Below are positions 1 through 5,860 of a DNA stretch of 11,546 nucleotides, piece by piece; within the stretch, counting starts at the first letter, position 1; every line of letters begins with the position of its first letter. The DNA is from VRUE01 sp035260485 (GTDB lineage Bacteria > Actinomycetota > Thermoleophilia > Solirubrobacterales > 70-9): NCBI GenBank assembly GCA_035260485.1, contig DATFVC010000079.1, forward strand, positions 1 to 11,546, in the 5' to 3' direction. The position numbers were made by a program, and so were the translations under genes. A model generated the notes under the pieces. The model had not been told where the DNA came from. It searched no databases and saw only the letters and a program-made list of their open reading frames with translations.

Positions 1-60
1 GACCCCCCCCCGCCCGCTGAACCACCGGCTGAATCACCGCCCCCGCCAGCCGAAGGCTGA
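1..60 (+). CDS. C-terminal tail of an unidentified Pro/Ala/Glu-rich protein (partial)
   Basis: Frame 1 is open from the first base of the window to a TGA at 58-60. It encodes 19 residues made almost only of Pro, Ala and Glu, with one Ser, one Asp and a final Gly. This is typical of a disordered C-terminal tail, and the foldase at the right end of the window has a similar Pro/Glu/Ala tail. The gene would converge on the R2lox gene, whose stop codon lies 16 bp further on. Too little is present to name the protein. Low-complexity GC-rich DNA can be open by chance, so confidence is moderate. Confidence 0.45.
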   Translation, partial: DPPPPAEPPAESPPPPAEG

Positions 61-76
61 AGCGTTCTCTCGGGGC

Positions 77-1003
77 CTAGCCGAGCCCGATCACTTTGAG
101 CCGGCGCATCAGGCACTTGGCCGCGAACGCGCGGGTCTCCGCGATCGAGAAGCCGAACAGCTCATAGTCCTCGTCCTCCGGCGCCCAAGGCGGCGATAGG
201 ACGCCCTCGGCGGCCGGCACCGCTTCCTCGAGGGTGCGCTGGATCGCCTGTTTGTAGCGCTCGTCCTCGTGCGCCTTCTCACGCAGGAATACCGAGCCGA
301 AGGCGACGTGGCGGTGCTCGTCGCGGGCGACGTTCTGGAACCCCTCGACGAAGCCCGGCAGCGTGCCTTCGCGTTCGTTGAAATCCATGATGAAGTGCTG
401 GCCGGTAAGAGCCAGCATTCCCTCGATCACCATGTGGTAGAGGGTCACCGCCTCGACCAGCACCTCGGTGTCCTCGGGCTCGGCCGAGAGGCGGTCGGTG
501 CGCCGCTTCAGCATCTCGTCGAAGAGGCGGCCGAAGTTGTCGTTGAGGTGCTCGGAGGTCTCCGCGAGCATCTGCGAGAGCCCGTCGGCCTCGAGCACCC
601 CGACCTCGCGGTAGAAGCGCTCGAAGAAGCGCACGTGGCGGGCCTCGTCGGCGATCTGCGTGCAGAGGAAGATTTTCTGGTCCTCGGTGGGGACGGCGCG
701 CATGATCGGCCCCAGCTCCTCGGCGACTTTCTGCTCGCCGATGAAGAAGGAGGAGAGCCCGTACATCCGCTGGAAGCGCTCTTCGGGGTCGATCCGCTCC
801 TGCCAGTCCTCGCGGTCGCGGCTGAAGTCGAGCTCCTGGGTCTGCCACTGCTGGCGCTCCCAGAGCATGTACAGCTCCTCGTAGGTGAGCAGCTTGATGT
901 CGGCCGTTCGGTCGGCGGCCTCGTTCAGAGCCGGGTCGGCGGTCGCCTGGAAGTCGGCCCGCTCGGTCCGCGACTGGGTTCCGGTTGCCTCTTTGGCCTC
1001 CAT
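77..1003 (-). CDS. R2-like ligand-binding oxidase (R2lox), ferritin-like Mn/Fe protein
   Basis: A 308-aa protein of the ribonucleotide reductase R2/ferritin-like superfamily. It is often auto-annotated as ribonucleotide reductase beta subunit, but the residues fit R2lox, a cytosolic oxidase with a Mn/Fe cofactor that holds a fatty-acid-like ligand. Visible metal ligands are E90, E120 and H123 (EARH), E194, and E229 and H232 (DEHRH). The Val and Tyr that form the ether crosslink in characterised R2lox proteins are present at the right spacing: V93 (E90+3) and Y189 (E194-5). I chose the ATG at 1001-1003 because GAGGAG (1012-1017) lies 8 nt upstream. The frame stays open to 1120, but that would overlap the preceding gene and has no better ribosome site. 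The gene lies downstream of the UPF0173 gene after a 97-bp gap. Physiological substrate is unknown. Confidence 0.9.
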   Translation of the reverse strand: MEAKEATGTQSRTERADFQATADPALNEAADRTADIKLLTYEELYMLWERQQWQTQELDFSRDREDWQERIDPEERFQRMYGLSSFFIGEQKVAEELGPIMRAVPTEDQKIFLCTQIADEARHVRFFERFYREVGVLEADGLSQMLAETSEHLNDNFGRLFDEMLKRRTDRLSAEPEDTEVLVEAVTLYHMVIEGMLALTGQHFIMDFNEREGTLPGFVEGFQNVARDEHRHVAFGSVFLREKAHEDERYKQAIQRTLEEAVPAAEGVLSPPWAPEDEDYELFGFSIAETRAFAAKCLMRRLKVIGLG

Positions 1004-1041
1004 CTTCTCTTCTCCTCGGCTCGGCTGCGACGGTCGAGCTG

Positions 1042-1047
1042 AGACTA
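1042..1047 (-). promoter_or_regulatory. Possible -10 element for the R2lox gene
   Basis: In the 97-bp gap upstream of R2lox the minus strand reads TAGTCT, a good -10 match, about 38 nt before the ATG. That leaves room for a short leader carrying the GAGGAG ribosome site. No convincing -35 is visible. Instead, three TGGC tandem units and a CTGGCCAG palindrome lie just upstream (about 1057-1073), which could be a regulator site. R2lox may therefore be separately transcribed from the genes before it. Weak evidence. Confidence 0.3.
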
Positions 1048-1100
1048 GCAGGGACACTGGCCAGCCAGCCAGTTTTTCTCGGGGCGCCGTCGCGGCGAAG

Positions 1101-1814
1101 TCAGACCGAGTGGGTCTCACCCGGCTTCAACAGCACCGCCCGCGAGGAGGTCTTCGACTCGACCTCTGACTTGAAGGCTCCGCTGTCGGTCTCGATCGCC
1201 GGGAAGGTGTCGTAGTGCATCGGGATCACGGTGCGGGCGGCGACGAACTCGGCGGCGGCGACGGCGTCATGGCGGTCCATCGTGTAGTGGCCGCCGATCG
1301 GCAGCAGCGCGACATCGATGTCACTGCGCTGCCCTATCAGCTTCATGTCGCCGAAGAGGCAGGTGTCGCCGGCGTGGTAGACGGTCGTCTCGCCGAGCTT
1401 GACCAGGAGGCCCGCCGCAGGTCCTATCGCAATGCCGTGCTCGGCACTGAAGGGATTCTCTTCAGAGCCGGGGATCGTGTTGGTGTGCCAGGCGGGGACG
1501 AGGGAGATGTAGCCCCAGTCGAACTCGACGGTACCGCCGAAATTGGGGTCGCTGACCTCCTCGACGCCCTGCCCTTCGAGCCACTTGGCCAGCTCGACGA
1601 TCGCGACGCAGTGGGCGCCGGTCCGCTTCGCCACCGGGACCGCGTCGGCAATGTGGTCGGCATGCCCGTGGCTGATCGCGATGTGGGTCGGATCGACCTC
1701 CTCGGCGGTGGCCACCGCGATCGGGTTGTTCGGCTTCAGGAACGGGTCGACCAGCACCGTGGTCGCACCCTCGCTCAGCTCGAAGCACGACTGACCGTGG
1801 AACTTGATCTCCAT
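1101..1814 (-). CDS. UPF0173-family metal-dependent hydrolase (metallo-beta-lactamase fold)
   Basis: A 237-aa protein matching the UPF0173 (YtkL-like) family in length and pattern. These are single-domain cytosolic metallo-beta-lactamase-fold hydrolases of unsettled substrate. The N-terminus (EIKFHGQSCF) is characteristic. The metal-binding motif HGHADH gives H49, H51, D53 and H54. Further likely ligands are H110 (PAWHTNT), D150 (HAGDT) and H200 (PMHYDTFP), and GGHYTMD near 175 is also conserved in the family. The start is ATG 1812-1814, with AAGGAG 10 nt upstream lying inside the end of the preceding gene. Only 2 bp separate it from that gene's stop, so the two are probably translationally coupled. 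No signal peptide. Confidence 0.9.
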   Translation of the reverse strand: MEIKFHGQSCFELSEGATTVLVDPFLKPNNPIAVATAEEVDPTHIAISHGHADHIADAVPVAKRTGAHCVAIVELAKWLEGQGVEEVSDPNFGGTVEFDWGYISLVPAWHTNTIPGSEENPFSAEHGIAIGPAAGLLVKLGETTVYHAGDTCLFGDMKLIGQRSDIDVALLPIGGHYTMDRHDAVAAAEFVAARTVIPMHYDTFPAIETDSGAFKSEVESKTSSRAVLLKPGETHSV

Positions 1815-1816
1815 CT

Positions 1817-2158
1817 TCAGCTCGCTCCTTCTGGTTCCGGGCCTTCGCCCTCGCTCATCTCCTCTTTCAGTGCCCAGCCGACGGCAACTCCAACCATCAT
1901 CCCCATCCTCACCTCCTCGGCCAGCAGCGTGCGCACCGCGGCGATCCGCTCCTCGGGGTCGGGAACGGTGGCTGCCTTCAGCGACTCGCTCTCGTGCGAC
2001 TCGCCGAACCAGCCGCCCTCGGCCAGGGCAGCCGCGAGCAGCCGCTGCAATTGCGGCGCCGCACGGGCGACGATCGTCTCCGCCTCGGCGAAGCGATCTG
2101 CCTCTGCGAGCCGCTCGATCGCAGCTTCGAGCCGCTTGGCGTCGTCGTCAGAAGCCAC
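1817..2158 (-). CDS. Small alpha-helical hypothetical protein, 113 aa
   Basis: I do not recognise this protein. It is predicted almost entirely helical: an N-terminal charged/Ala-rich stretch (about residues 5-47) with heptad-like Leu/Ala spacing, a Gly/Trp/Ser-rich break (48-60), a second helical part with a short hydrophobic segment (MGMMVGVAVGWAL, about 84-96) too short to be a confident membrane helix, and an acidic tail. The start is GTG 2156-2158, the only plausible one. No Shine-Dalgarno is visible, but TAGTCT overlaps the preceding rhomboid-like gene's stop codon 6 nt before the GTG. The gene lies 9 bp after that gene and 2 bp before the UPF0173 gene, so it belongs to their operon. 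Confidence 0.7.
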   Translation of the reverse strand: MASDDDAKRLEAAIERLAEADRFAEAETIVARAAPQLQRLLAAALAEGGWFGESHESESLKAATVPDPEERIAAVRTLLAEEVRMGMMVGVAVGWALKEEMSEGEGPEPEGAS

Positions 2159-2167
2159 GCGCTGAGA

Positions 2168-2938
2168 CTATTCCGACGGGCGCAGCGCCGCGGCAGCGAG
2201 CCCGGCGAGGCCGCCGACCGCGCCACCCACCAGCCCGGCGAAGACGTCTGCGGTCGACTCGAAGATCGGCAGCGCCAGCAGCACCGCCGCGGCGACGGCG
2301 ACCCCGATCCGGTCGTAGTCCTGGTCGATCGCGTGGTGCGCCTCAGCGCGACGGATCGCAAACCAGGCGGCGACCGCCCCCAGCGCCATCCCGTTGCCGC
2401 CGGCGATGACGACGATGTCCCCCTGAGCGCTGGCGATACCGCTCGCCGCCAGCATCCCCAGCGAGCCACAGGCAAGCAGCAGCACCGCCGTCGCGGTGCT
2501 GCCAAGGCGGTGCTCGACCCCAACCCCGAAGATCGCCAGGCCGATCGCGACGACGAAGAGGTAGCCGATGTCGACGTAGGCGAACGGGGCCGTGAGGAAA
2601 CGCCACCACTGGCCGTGAACCGGAATGGTGAGGCCGCCGAGAGTGACCAGCGAGGCGCCGCTCGCGTGCTCGATCAAGAGCAGCGCCGCGGAGCCGAGGA
2701 TCGCGGCCATCGTCGCGTAGGGACGGTGCGGGCCAACAGCGCCGCGAGAAGGCAGCTTGATGCGAAAGAGACGGCTGGCGGGACCGCGTCGCGGCTTCGG
2801 CTCGAGCCCGTCTCCGCGCCGCTCGAGCTTCGGCGCCCGCTTGCGCAACCTCGCCCCACAGTAGGGGCACTCGGTTACATACGGACTGACCTCGGAGCCG
2901 CAGTTCTTGCAGATGACGCTGAGCTCGGTCTCGCTCAT
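2168..2938 (-). CDS. Zinc-ribbon plus rhomboid-fold membrane protein, probably catalytically inactive
   Basis: A 256-aa membrane protein. The N-terminus carries a four-Cys zinc ribbon (C10, C13, C24, C27), then a basic linker (about 31-72), then roughly six hydrophobic helices from residue 75. Rhomboid-family hallmarks are visible: WWRFLTAPF (111-119), VEHRLGS (141-147), and the position of the catalytic GxSG motif. That motif here reads GGNG (180-183), with Asn for the nucleophilic Ser. The usual His of the AHxGG motif in the last helix is also absent (AGLVGG, 234-239). Family membership is by recognisable motifs; loss of protease activity is inferred. I start at ATG 2936-2938. A TTG two codons earlier is less likely, because a promoter-like element sits 9 nt before the ATG. 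The gene heads the minus operon and diverges from the aldolase gene. Confidence 0.75.
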   Translation of the reverse strand: MSETELSVICKNCGSEVSPYVTECPYCGARLRKRAPKLERRGDGLEPKPRRGPASRLFRIKLPSRGAVGPHRPYATMAAILGSAALLLIEHASGASLVTLGGLTIPVHGQWWRFLTAPFAYVDIGYLFVVAIGLAIFGVGVEHRLGSTATAVLLLACGSLGMLAASGIASAQGDIVVIAGGNGMALGAVAAWFAIRRAEAHHAIDQDYDRIGVAVAAAVLLALPIFESTADVFAGLVGGAVGGLAGLAAAALRPSE

Positions 2939-2947
2939 GATCAATCG

Positions 2948-2975
2948 AGGATAACCGCCCGTCGCGGGCGCTCAA
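2948..2975 (-). promoter_or_regulatory. Promoter of the rhomboid-like operon, likely leaderless
   Basis: On the minus strand TTGAGC (2970-2975) and TATCCT (2948-2953) are 16 bp apart, matching -35/-10 boxes. Exactly 9 nt separate TATCCT from the ATG, which has no Shine-Dalgarno, so transcription may start at or next to the start codon. This shares the 91-bp divergent intergenic region with the aldolase promoter. Confidence 0.5.
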
Positions 2976-2988
2976 CGCGTGGCGCCGG

Positions 2989-3022
2989 TGACATACTGAG
3001 GAAGCACCCGTCTTCGAGGAGG
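2989..3022 (+). promoter_or_regulatory. Extended -10 promoter and strong ribosome site for the aldolase gene
   Basis: TG-A-CATACT (2989-2997) reads as an extended -10 element with no obvious -35, predicting a start of transcription near 3004. The leader carries AGGAGG (3017-3022), a perfect Shine-Dalgarno 7 nt before the GTG at 3030. That ribosome site fixes the aldolase start. Confidence 0.45.
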
Positions 3023-3029
3023 AATCAGC

Positions 3030-3950
3030 GTGGAGTTGAAGAGCCTGACCGAGCAAAAATCGCTTCTGGCCGAGCTGGCGCCCGGCAAACGGACCCGCCT
3101 GCGCCGCCTGCTGTTCGAGTTCGGTCCGGGCAACGGCACCCTGTTGCTGCTGCCGATCGACCAGGGGATCGAGCACGGACCGCGCGACTTCTTCCCCAAC
3201 CCCGCCTCCAAGGACCCCGACTACCAGTTCCGGCTGGCTGTCGAGGCCGGCTACTCGGCCCTCGCCTGCCAAATCGGCTTGGCGAGCAAGTACTACCCCG
3301 ACTATGCAGGTCAGGTGCCGCTGATCCTCAAGGTCAACGCCAAGACCGACATCCCCTCATCCTCGCAGGCGTTCTCGGCCTGCAACGCCAGTGTCGAGGA
3401 CGCCGTGCGGCTCGGCGCCGACGCGGTCGGCTACACGCTCTACGTCGGCTCGCCGCGCCAGGACCAGGACCTGGCCCAGCTGCGCGGGGTGCGCGAAGAC
3501 TGCGACCGCTACGGGATGCCGCTGATCGTCTGGTCCTACCCGCGCGGCGAAGCCGTCGAAGGCAAGGGCGGTCCGAACTCCTTCTATGCGATCGACTACG
3601 CGGCGCGGCTGGCGATGGAGATGGGCGCCGACGTGGTCAAGCTCAACATGCCGAAGATCGACCCGGAGAAGGACAAGGACGCGCCGGCCCCCTACAACGA
3701 GATGGAAGTCGACCAGGCCGAGGCGATCCGGCACTGCGTCGAGTCCGCCGGACGCGCGCTGGTCGTCCTCTCCGGCGGCTCAAAAGTCGACGACGACGTG
3801 GTGCTCAACCACTGCCGCGAGATCATGCAGGCGGGCGGCAGCGGCGTCATCTTCGGCCGCAACGTCTGGCAGCGCGAGTGGAACGAGGCCTTGGAGATCA
3901 TCAGCCAGATCAAGGAGACGCTGCTCTCCAACGTGCGCCGAATTCCCTAG
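3030..3950 (+). CDS. fbaB: Class I fructose-bisphosphate aldolase (FbaB/DhnA family)
   Basis: A 306-aa cytosolic aldolase interconverting fructose 1,6-bisphosphate with glyceraldehyde 3-phosphate and dihydroxyacetone phosphate through a Schiff base. Family motifs in order: LPIDQGIEHGP (41-51, with D44), WSYPRGE (168-174; W168 and Y170 match the catalytic Trp/Tyr pair of archaeal-type class I aldolases), DVVKLNMP (201-208) with the predicted Schiff-base lysine K204, and the phosphate-binding LSGGSKVDDD (248-257) and GVIFGRNVWQRE (272-283). Length and pattern are close to FbaB/DhnA enzymes rather than zinc-dependent class II aldolases. The GTG start is set by AGGAGG 7 nt upstream. It is the first gene of the plus-strand block. 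With enolase in the same window it suggests central carbon metabolism in either direction. Confidence 0.93.
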   Translation: MELKSLTEQKSLLAELAPGKRTRLRRLLFEFGPGNGTLLLLPIDQGIEHGPRDFFPNPASKDPDYQFRLAVEAGYSALACQIGLASKYYPDYAGQVPLILKVNAKTDIPSSSQAFSACNASVEDAVRLGADAVGYTLYVGSPRQDQDLAQLRGVREDCDRYGMPLIVWSYPRGEAVEGKGGPNSFYAIDYAARLAMEMGADVVKLNMPKIDPEKDKDAPAPYNEMEVDQAEAIRHCVESAGRALVVLSGGSKVDDDVVLNHCREIMQAGGSGVIFGRNVWQREWNEALEIISQIKETLLSNVRRIP

Positions 3951-3953
3951 CGC

Positions 3954-3993
3954 GAGGGGGGAGAGAACGGCCCCCTCTTACCTTGAGAGGGGG
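3954..3993 (+). promoter_or_regulatory. Two mutually exclusive hairpins between aldolase and nuclease genes
   Basis: Three arms are visible: GAGGGGG (3954-3960), CCCCCTCT (3971-3978) and AGAGGGGG (3986-3993). The middle arm can pair with the first (7-bp stem, 10-nt loop) or the third (8-bp stem, 7-nt loop), but not both. The third arm runs into the GTG start of the nuclease gene and includes its only purine-rich ribosome-site candidate. No T-tract follows, so a simple intrinsic terminator is unlikely. An attenuator or ribosome-site switch is possible but not demonstrated. Confidence 0.45.
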
Positions 3994-4502
3994 TGGGTCG
4001 ATACGAGCGACGAAAAGGCTGGATAGGCAGCGCCCTGTTGCTGGCCACCGTCGCGCTTGTCGTTCTGCGCCCGTGGGAGAGCGACCCGCGTAACGGCCCT
4101 GCCACGGCCGCCGTGCGAGTGACCCGGGTCATCGACGGCGACACGATCGAAGTGCGACTGGGCGGGCGGGTCGAGGACGTGCGGCTGATCGGCGTCGACA
4201 CGCCGGAGACGGTCAAGCCGGACACGCCGGTGCAGTGCTTCGGCCCGCGTGCATCCCACTTCACCAAGCGGCTGTTGACAGGGCAGCGGGTGCGGCTTGT
4301 CTTCGGCGAAGAGCGGCGCGACGTCTACGGGCGCCTGCTGGCCTACGTCTTTCTCGGTGGCCGCTTCTTCAATCCGATCCTGGTTCGCCGCGGCCTCGCC
4401 CGCTCCCTGACAATCCCGCCGAACGACCGCTTTGCGCCCCGCTTCCGACGTCTCGAGCTGGCTGCCGCTCGCGCCGGCCGGGGGCTCTGGGGCGCCTGCT
4501 GA
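3993..4502 (+). CDS. Membrane-anchored or secreted staphylococcal-nuclease-like (thermonuclease) protein
   Basis: A 169-aa protein. The basic N-terminus (MGRYERRKGW) and hydrophobic segment 11-26 form a signal anchor or uncleaved signal peptide, so the nuclease domain should face outward. Residues 41-169 are an SNase domain with the catalytic set intact: D50 in VIDGDT, R64 and D69-T70-P71-E72 in RLIGVDTPE, and D110-V-Y-G-R114, matching D21, R35, D40, E43 and R87 of S. aureus nuclease. C82 and the terminal C169 could form a disulfide, as in other secreted SNases. The expected activity is Ca2+-dependent phosphodiester hydrolysis of DNA/RNA. The GTG start sits only 2 nt after GAGAGG, which is unusually close, but no other in-frame start keeps the signal segment. 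It follows aldolase by 42 bp. Confidence 0.88.
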   Translation: MGRYERRKGWIGSALLLATVALVVLRPWESDPRNGPATAAVRVTRVIDGDTIEVRLGGRVEDVRLIGVDTPETVKPDTPVQCFGPRASHFTKRLLTGQRVRLVFGEERRDVYGRLLAYVFLGGRFFNPILVRRGLARSLTIPPNDRFAPRFRRLELAAARAGRGLWGAC

Positions 4503-4528
4503 TCGTGATCATTGTCACATCGTGAGCC

Positions 4529-4558
4529 CTGCAAGTACTCGTGCGGCTTTGCTACGGT
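4529..4558 (+). promoter_or_regulatory. Possible promoter for the small tail-anchored protein gene
   Basis: In the 85-bp gap after the nuclease gene, CTGCAA (4529-4534) and TACGGT (4553-4558) are 18 bp apart and resemble -35/-10 boxes. The predicted transcript start is about 23 nt before the ATG at 4588. No good Shine-Dalgarno follows. Confidence 0.35.
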
Positions 4559-4587
4559 CCGCCGCGCGGTCCCCGGGACCAGCCTCT

Positions 4588-4827
4588 ATGAGAATGCGTC
4601 AAAGCATCAACCAGTTCGAGGTCGCCTTCGAGCAGGAGACGACTTTAGAGCGCCGCCGTCGCGAGCAGCTGCGCCGCCGCGCCGCGAACCGGTCGCGGGA
4701 GCGCCGCATGACTCGCAACGAGCAGCACGGCAAAGTGCGTTTCAGCGTGCTGGCCGTCTGCCTGACCGCGACGGTCGTCGTCGTCGTCGTCTCGATGTTC
4801 GAGGCGCTCTCGTTCCTGATGGCCTAG
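4588..4827 (+). CDS. Small tail-anchored membrane protein, 79 aa, function unknown
   Basis: I do not recognise this protein. Residues 10-45 are a highly charged, Arg/Glu-rich stretch likely to form a helix or coiled coil, with clusters such as ERRRREQLRRRAANRSRERR (21-40) that could bind nucleic acid or the membrane surface. A single C-terminal hydrophobic segment (about 52-79, including a run of six Val) would anchor it with the N-terminus in the cytoplasm. The frame stays open upstream into the nuclease gene, but the ATG at 4588, after a promoter-like pair, gives a sensible protein. Another ATG is two codons on. No Shine-Dalgarno is clear. The next gene starts 39 bp downstream. Confidence 0.65.
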   Translation: MRMRQSINQFEVAFEQETTLERRRREQLRRRAANRSRERRMTRNEQHGKVRFSVLAVCLTATVVVVVVSMFEALSFLMA

Positions 4828-4851
4828 CGGCGGACCACCGACCAGGTTGAA

Positions 4852-4857
4852 TAGACT
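4852..4857 (+). promoter_or_regulatory. TAGACT -10-like element 9 nt before the HTH/RG protein start
   Basis: TAGACT lies exactly 9 nt before ATG 4867, and no Shine-Dalgarno is present between them. The same hexamer and spacing occur before enolase. This suggests a leaderless transcript; no clear -35 is seen. Confidence 0.4.
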
Positions 4858-4866
4858 CGCCCGCCG

Positions 4867-5487
4867 ATGGCACGACGCTCGCTGAAGCCACAGCTCAACC
4901 AGATCCGCGCCTGGGTGCGGCAGGGCCGGACCGATGCCTGGATCGCTCACCAGCTCGAAGTCTCCGCTTCGGAGCTGCGCGAGTTTCGTAAACAGCACGA
5001 CCTCACTCCCGACGGCGAGGACACCGGCGGCGGCGAGGTCGACCTCCGCGACGAGATCGAGGCCGAGGTCGAGGCGGCGACGGCCGAAGAGGCCGCCGAG
5101 GAGGAGGCAGAGGAGGACGAGCCCGAGACGGACGAAGACGACGAGGACGACGACTCGGACGAGAAGGCGCCTGCTCGTAAAGAGGGTAAGCCCGCGAACG
5201 ATGGCGACGGCGAGGAGACGGGCGGCTCGCGCCCCCGGCGCAGGCGGCGTCGCGGCAGGCGCGGCGGGCGCGGCCGGCGCAAAGAGCTCGAGGCGACTTT
5301 CGACCACGGCGAGCGGGACGGCTACGGCCTCTGGCTCGATGCGGCGGTCAAGGACAATCCCGTCTACGCTGAGCACTGGGCCGGGAAGCGTGATGTGACT
5401 GTCCGCATCGACGCCGATCAGATCGTCATCCGCCGAGCCGGCGAGGCCGGCTCGAGCGAGGACGGCGACGGCGACTCAGACGACTAG
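4867..5487 (+). CDS. HTH-domain protein with acidic and Arg/Gly-rich linkers, function unknown
   Basis: A 206-aa protein of unusual composition. Residues about 8-46 look like a helix-turn-helix (QIRAWVRQGRTDAWIAHQLE, then ASELREFRKQH), resembling the sigma-like or resolvase-like HTHs that read 'not every motif, next position'. Residues 49-100 are extremely acidic (long Glu/Asp runs). Residues 121-139 are an Arg/Gly-rich basic stretch of the kind that binds RNA or DNA. A compact C-terminal segment follows (about 143-190, GYGLWLDAAV ... DVTVRIDADQIVIRRA), then an acidic tail. I do not recognise the family; a nucleic-acid-associated role is inferred from the layout. It is the last gene of the plus block and converges on the next gene with 6 bp between stops. 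The low-complexity region is in frame and uninterrupted. Confidence 0.8.
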   Translation: MARRSLKPQLNQIRAWVRQGRTDAWIAHQLEVSASELREFRKQHDLTPDGEDTGGGEVDLRDEIEAEVEAATAEEAAEEEAEEDEPETDEDDEDDDSDEKAPARKEGKPANDGDGEETGGSRPRRRRRRGRRGGRGRRKELEATFDHGERDGYGLWLDAAVKDNPVYAEHWAGKRDVTVRIDADQIVIRRAGEAGSSEDGDGDSDD

Positions 5488-5493
5488 GCCGAA

Positions 5494-5817
5494 TCAGCCG
5501 ACCATCTGTCGACCGCCGGAAAAGTCGATGGCGCCGCGCAGATAGAGCCAGAACGCCGCGTCTGCGAGCGAACGAGGGTCCGCCGCAAGCCCCGGAACGC
5601 TGTCCATCGCCACCTGCAGGCACCAGTCGGTCCCCCGCCCGTACAACTCCGCCAGCTCGGCCGCCGGGAAGGTCGGCCCGATCCGACGCCGCAACTCATC
5701 CTGGATCGCGGCGACGACCCGATCGGCCTGGCGACGCTCGCGCGGGTCCTCGATCGCCCTTAGAGCCCAAAGGCCCTCCTCCCACTGAAAAAGCGCGTTC
5801 TCGAGTGGATAGCTCAT
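5494..5817 (-). CDS. Hypothetical protein, 107 aa
   Basis: I do not recognise this protein. It is soluble, mostly helical and rich in Arg, Ala and Trp (W12, W17, W65, W90). Its segments are an N-terminal helix (ENALFQWEEGLWALRAI), a charged helix (DPRERRQADRVVAAIQDELRRR, about 24-45), a Pro/Leu-rich middle, and a C-terminal LADAAFWLYLRGAIDF. The start ATG 5815-5817 has TACCCT 6 nt upstream and no Shine-Dalgarno. The same frame stays open to 6246 into the GT-C gene, but that is antiparallel-free overlap on the same strand in another frame and is not needed. It follows the GT-C-like gene by 43 bp, so it could be the operon's last member or have its own promoter. Confidence 0.65.
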   Translation of the reverse strand: MSYPLENALFQWEEGLWALRAIEDPRERRQADRVVAAIQDELRRRIGPTFPAAELAELYGRGTDWCLQVAMDSVPGLAADPRSLADAAFWLYLRGAIDFSGGRQMVG

Positions 5818-5823
5818 CGCAAC

Positions 5824-5829
5824 AGGGTA
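5824..5829 (-). promoter_or_regulatory. TACCCT -10-like element 6 nt before the 107-aa gene
   Basis: Minus-strand TACCCT is followed by GTTGCG and then the ATG, a geometry compatible with a leaderless transcript. No -35 is recognisable, so confidence is low. Confidence 0.3.
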
Positions 5830-5860
5830 ATCACCGGCAGACGCCAGCTCGTGTCCCTGT

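Noticed and set aside
69..86. Short hairpin between the partial left gene and R2lox as a bidirectional terminator
   Set aside because: The stem is only about 5 bp with no T-tract on either side.
269..1042. 257-aa plus-strand open frame
   Set aside because: Antisense to R2lox, whose metal ligands are all intact on the other strand.
77..1120. Longer R2lox with start at 1120
   Set aside because: That start would overlap the end of the UPF0173 gene and lacks a ribosome site, while the ATG at 1003 has GAGGAG at ideal spacing.
1215..2165. 316-aa plus-strand open frame
   Set aside because: Antisense to the UPF0173 and small helical genes. The minus-strand product has the full metal-binding motif and a good ribosome site.
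1994..4093. 699-aa plus-strand open frame
   Set aside because: It runs antisense to the small helical and rhomboid-like genes and then out of frame through the aldolase gene. Its translation is Arg/Pro/Gly-rich with no recognisable domain, as expected of a high-GC shadow.
5040..5180. Repetitive GAG/GAC-rich stretch as a nucleotide repeat
   Set aside because: It is irregular low-complexity coding for acidic residues in frame, without a fixed repeat unit.
5434..5454. 9-bp stem with 3-nt loop near the end of the HTH/RG gene as a terminator
   Set aside because: It lies within coding sequence, has no T-tract, and arises from repeated Gly/Ala/Glu codons.
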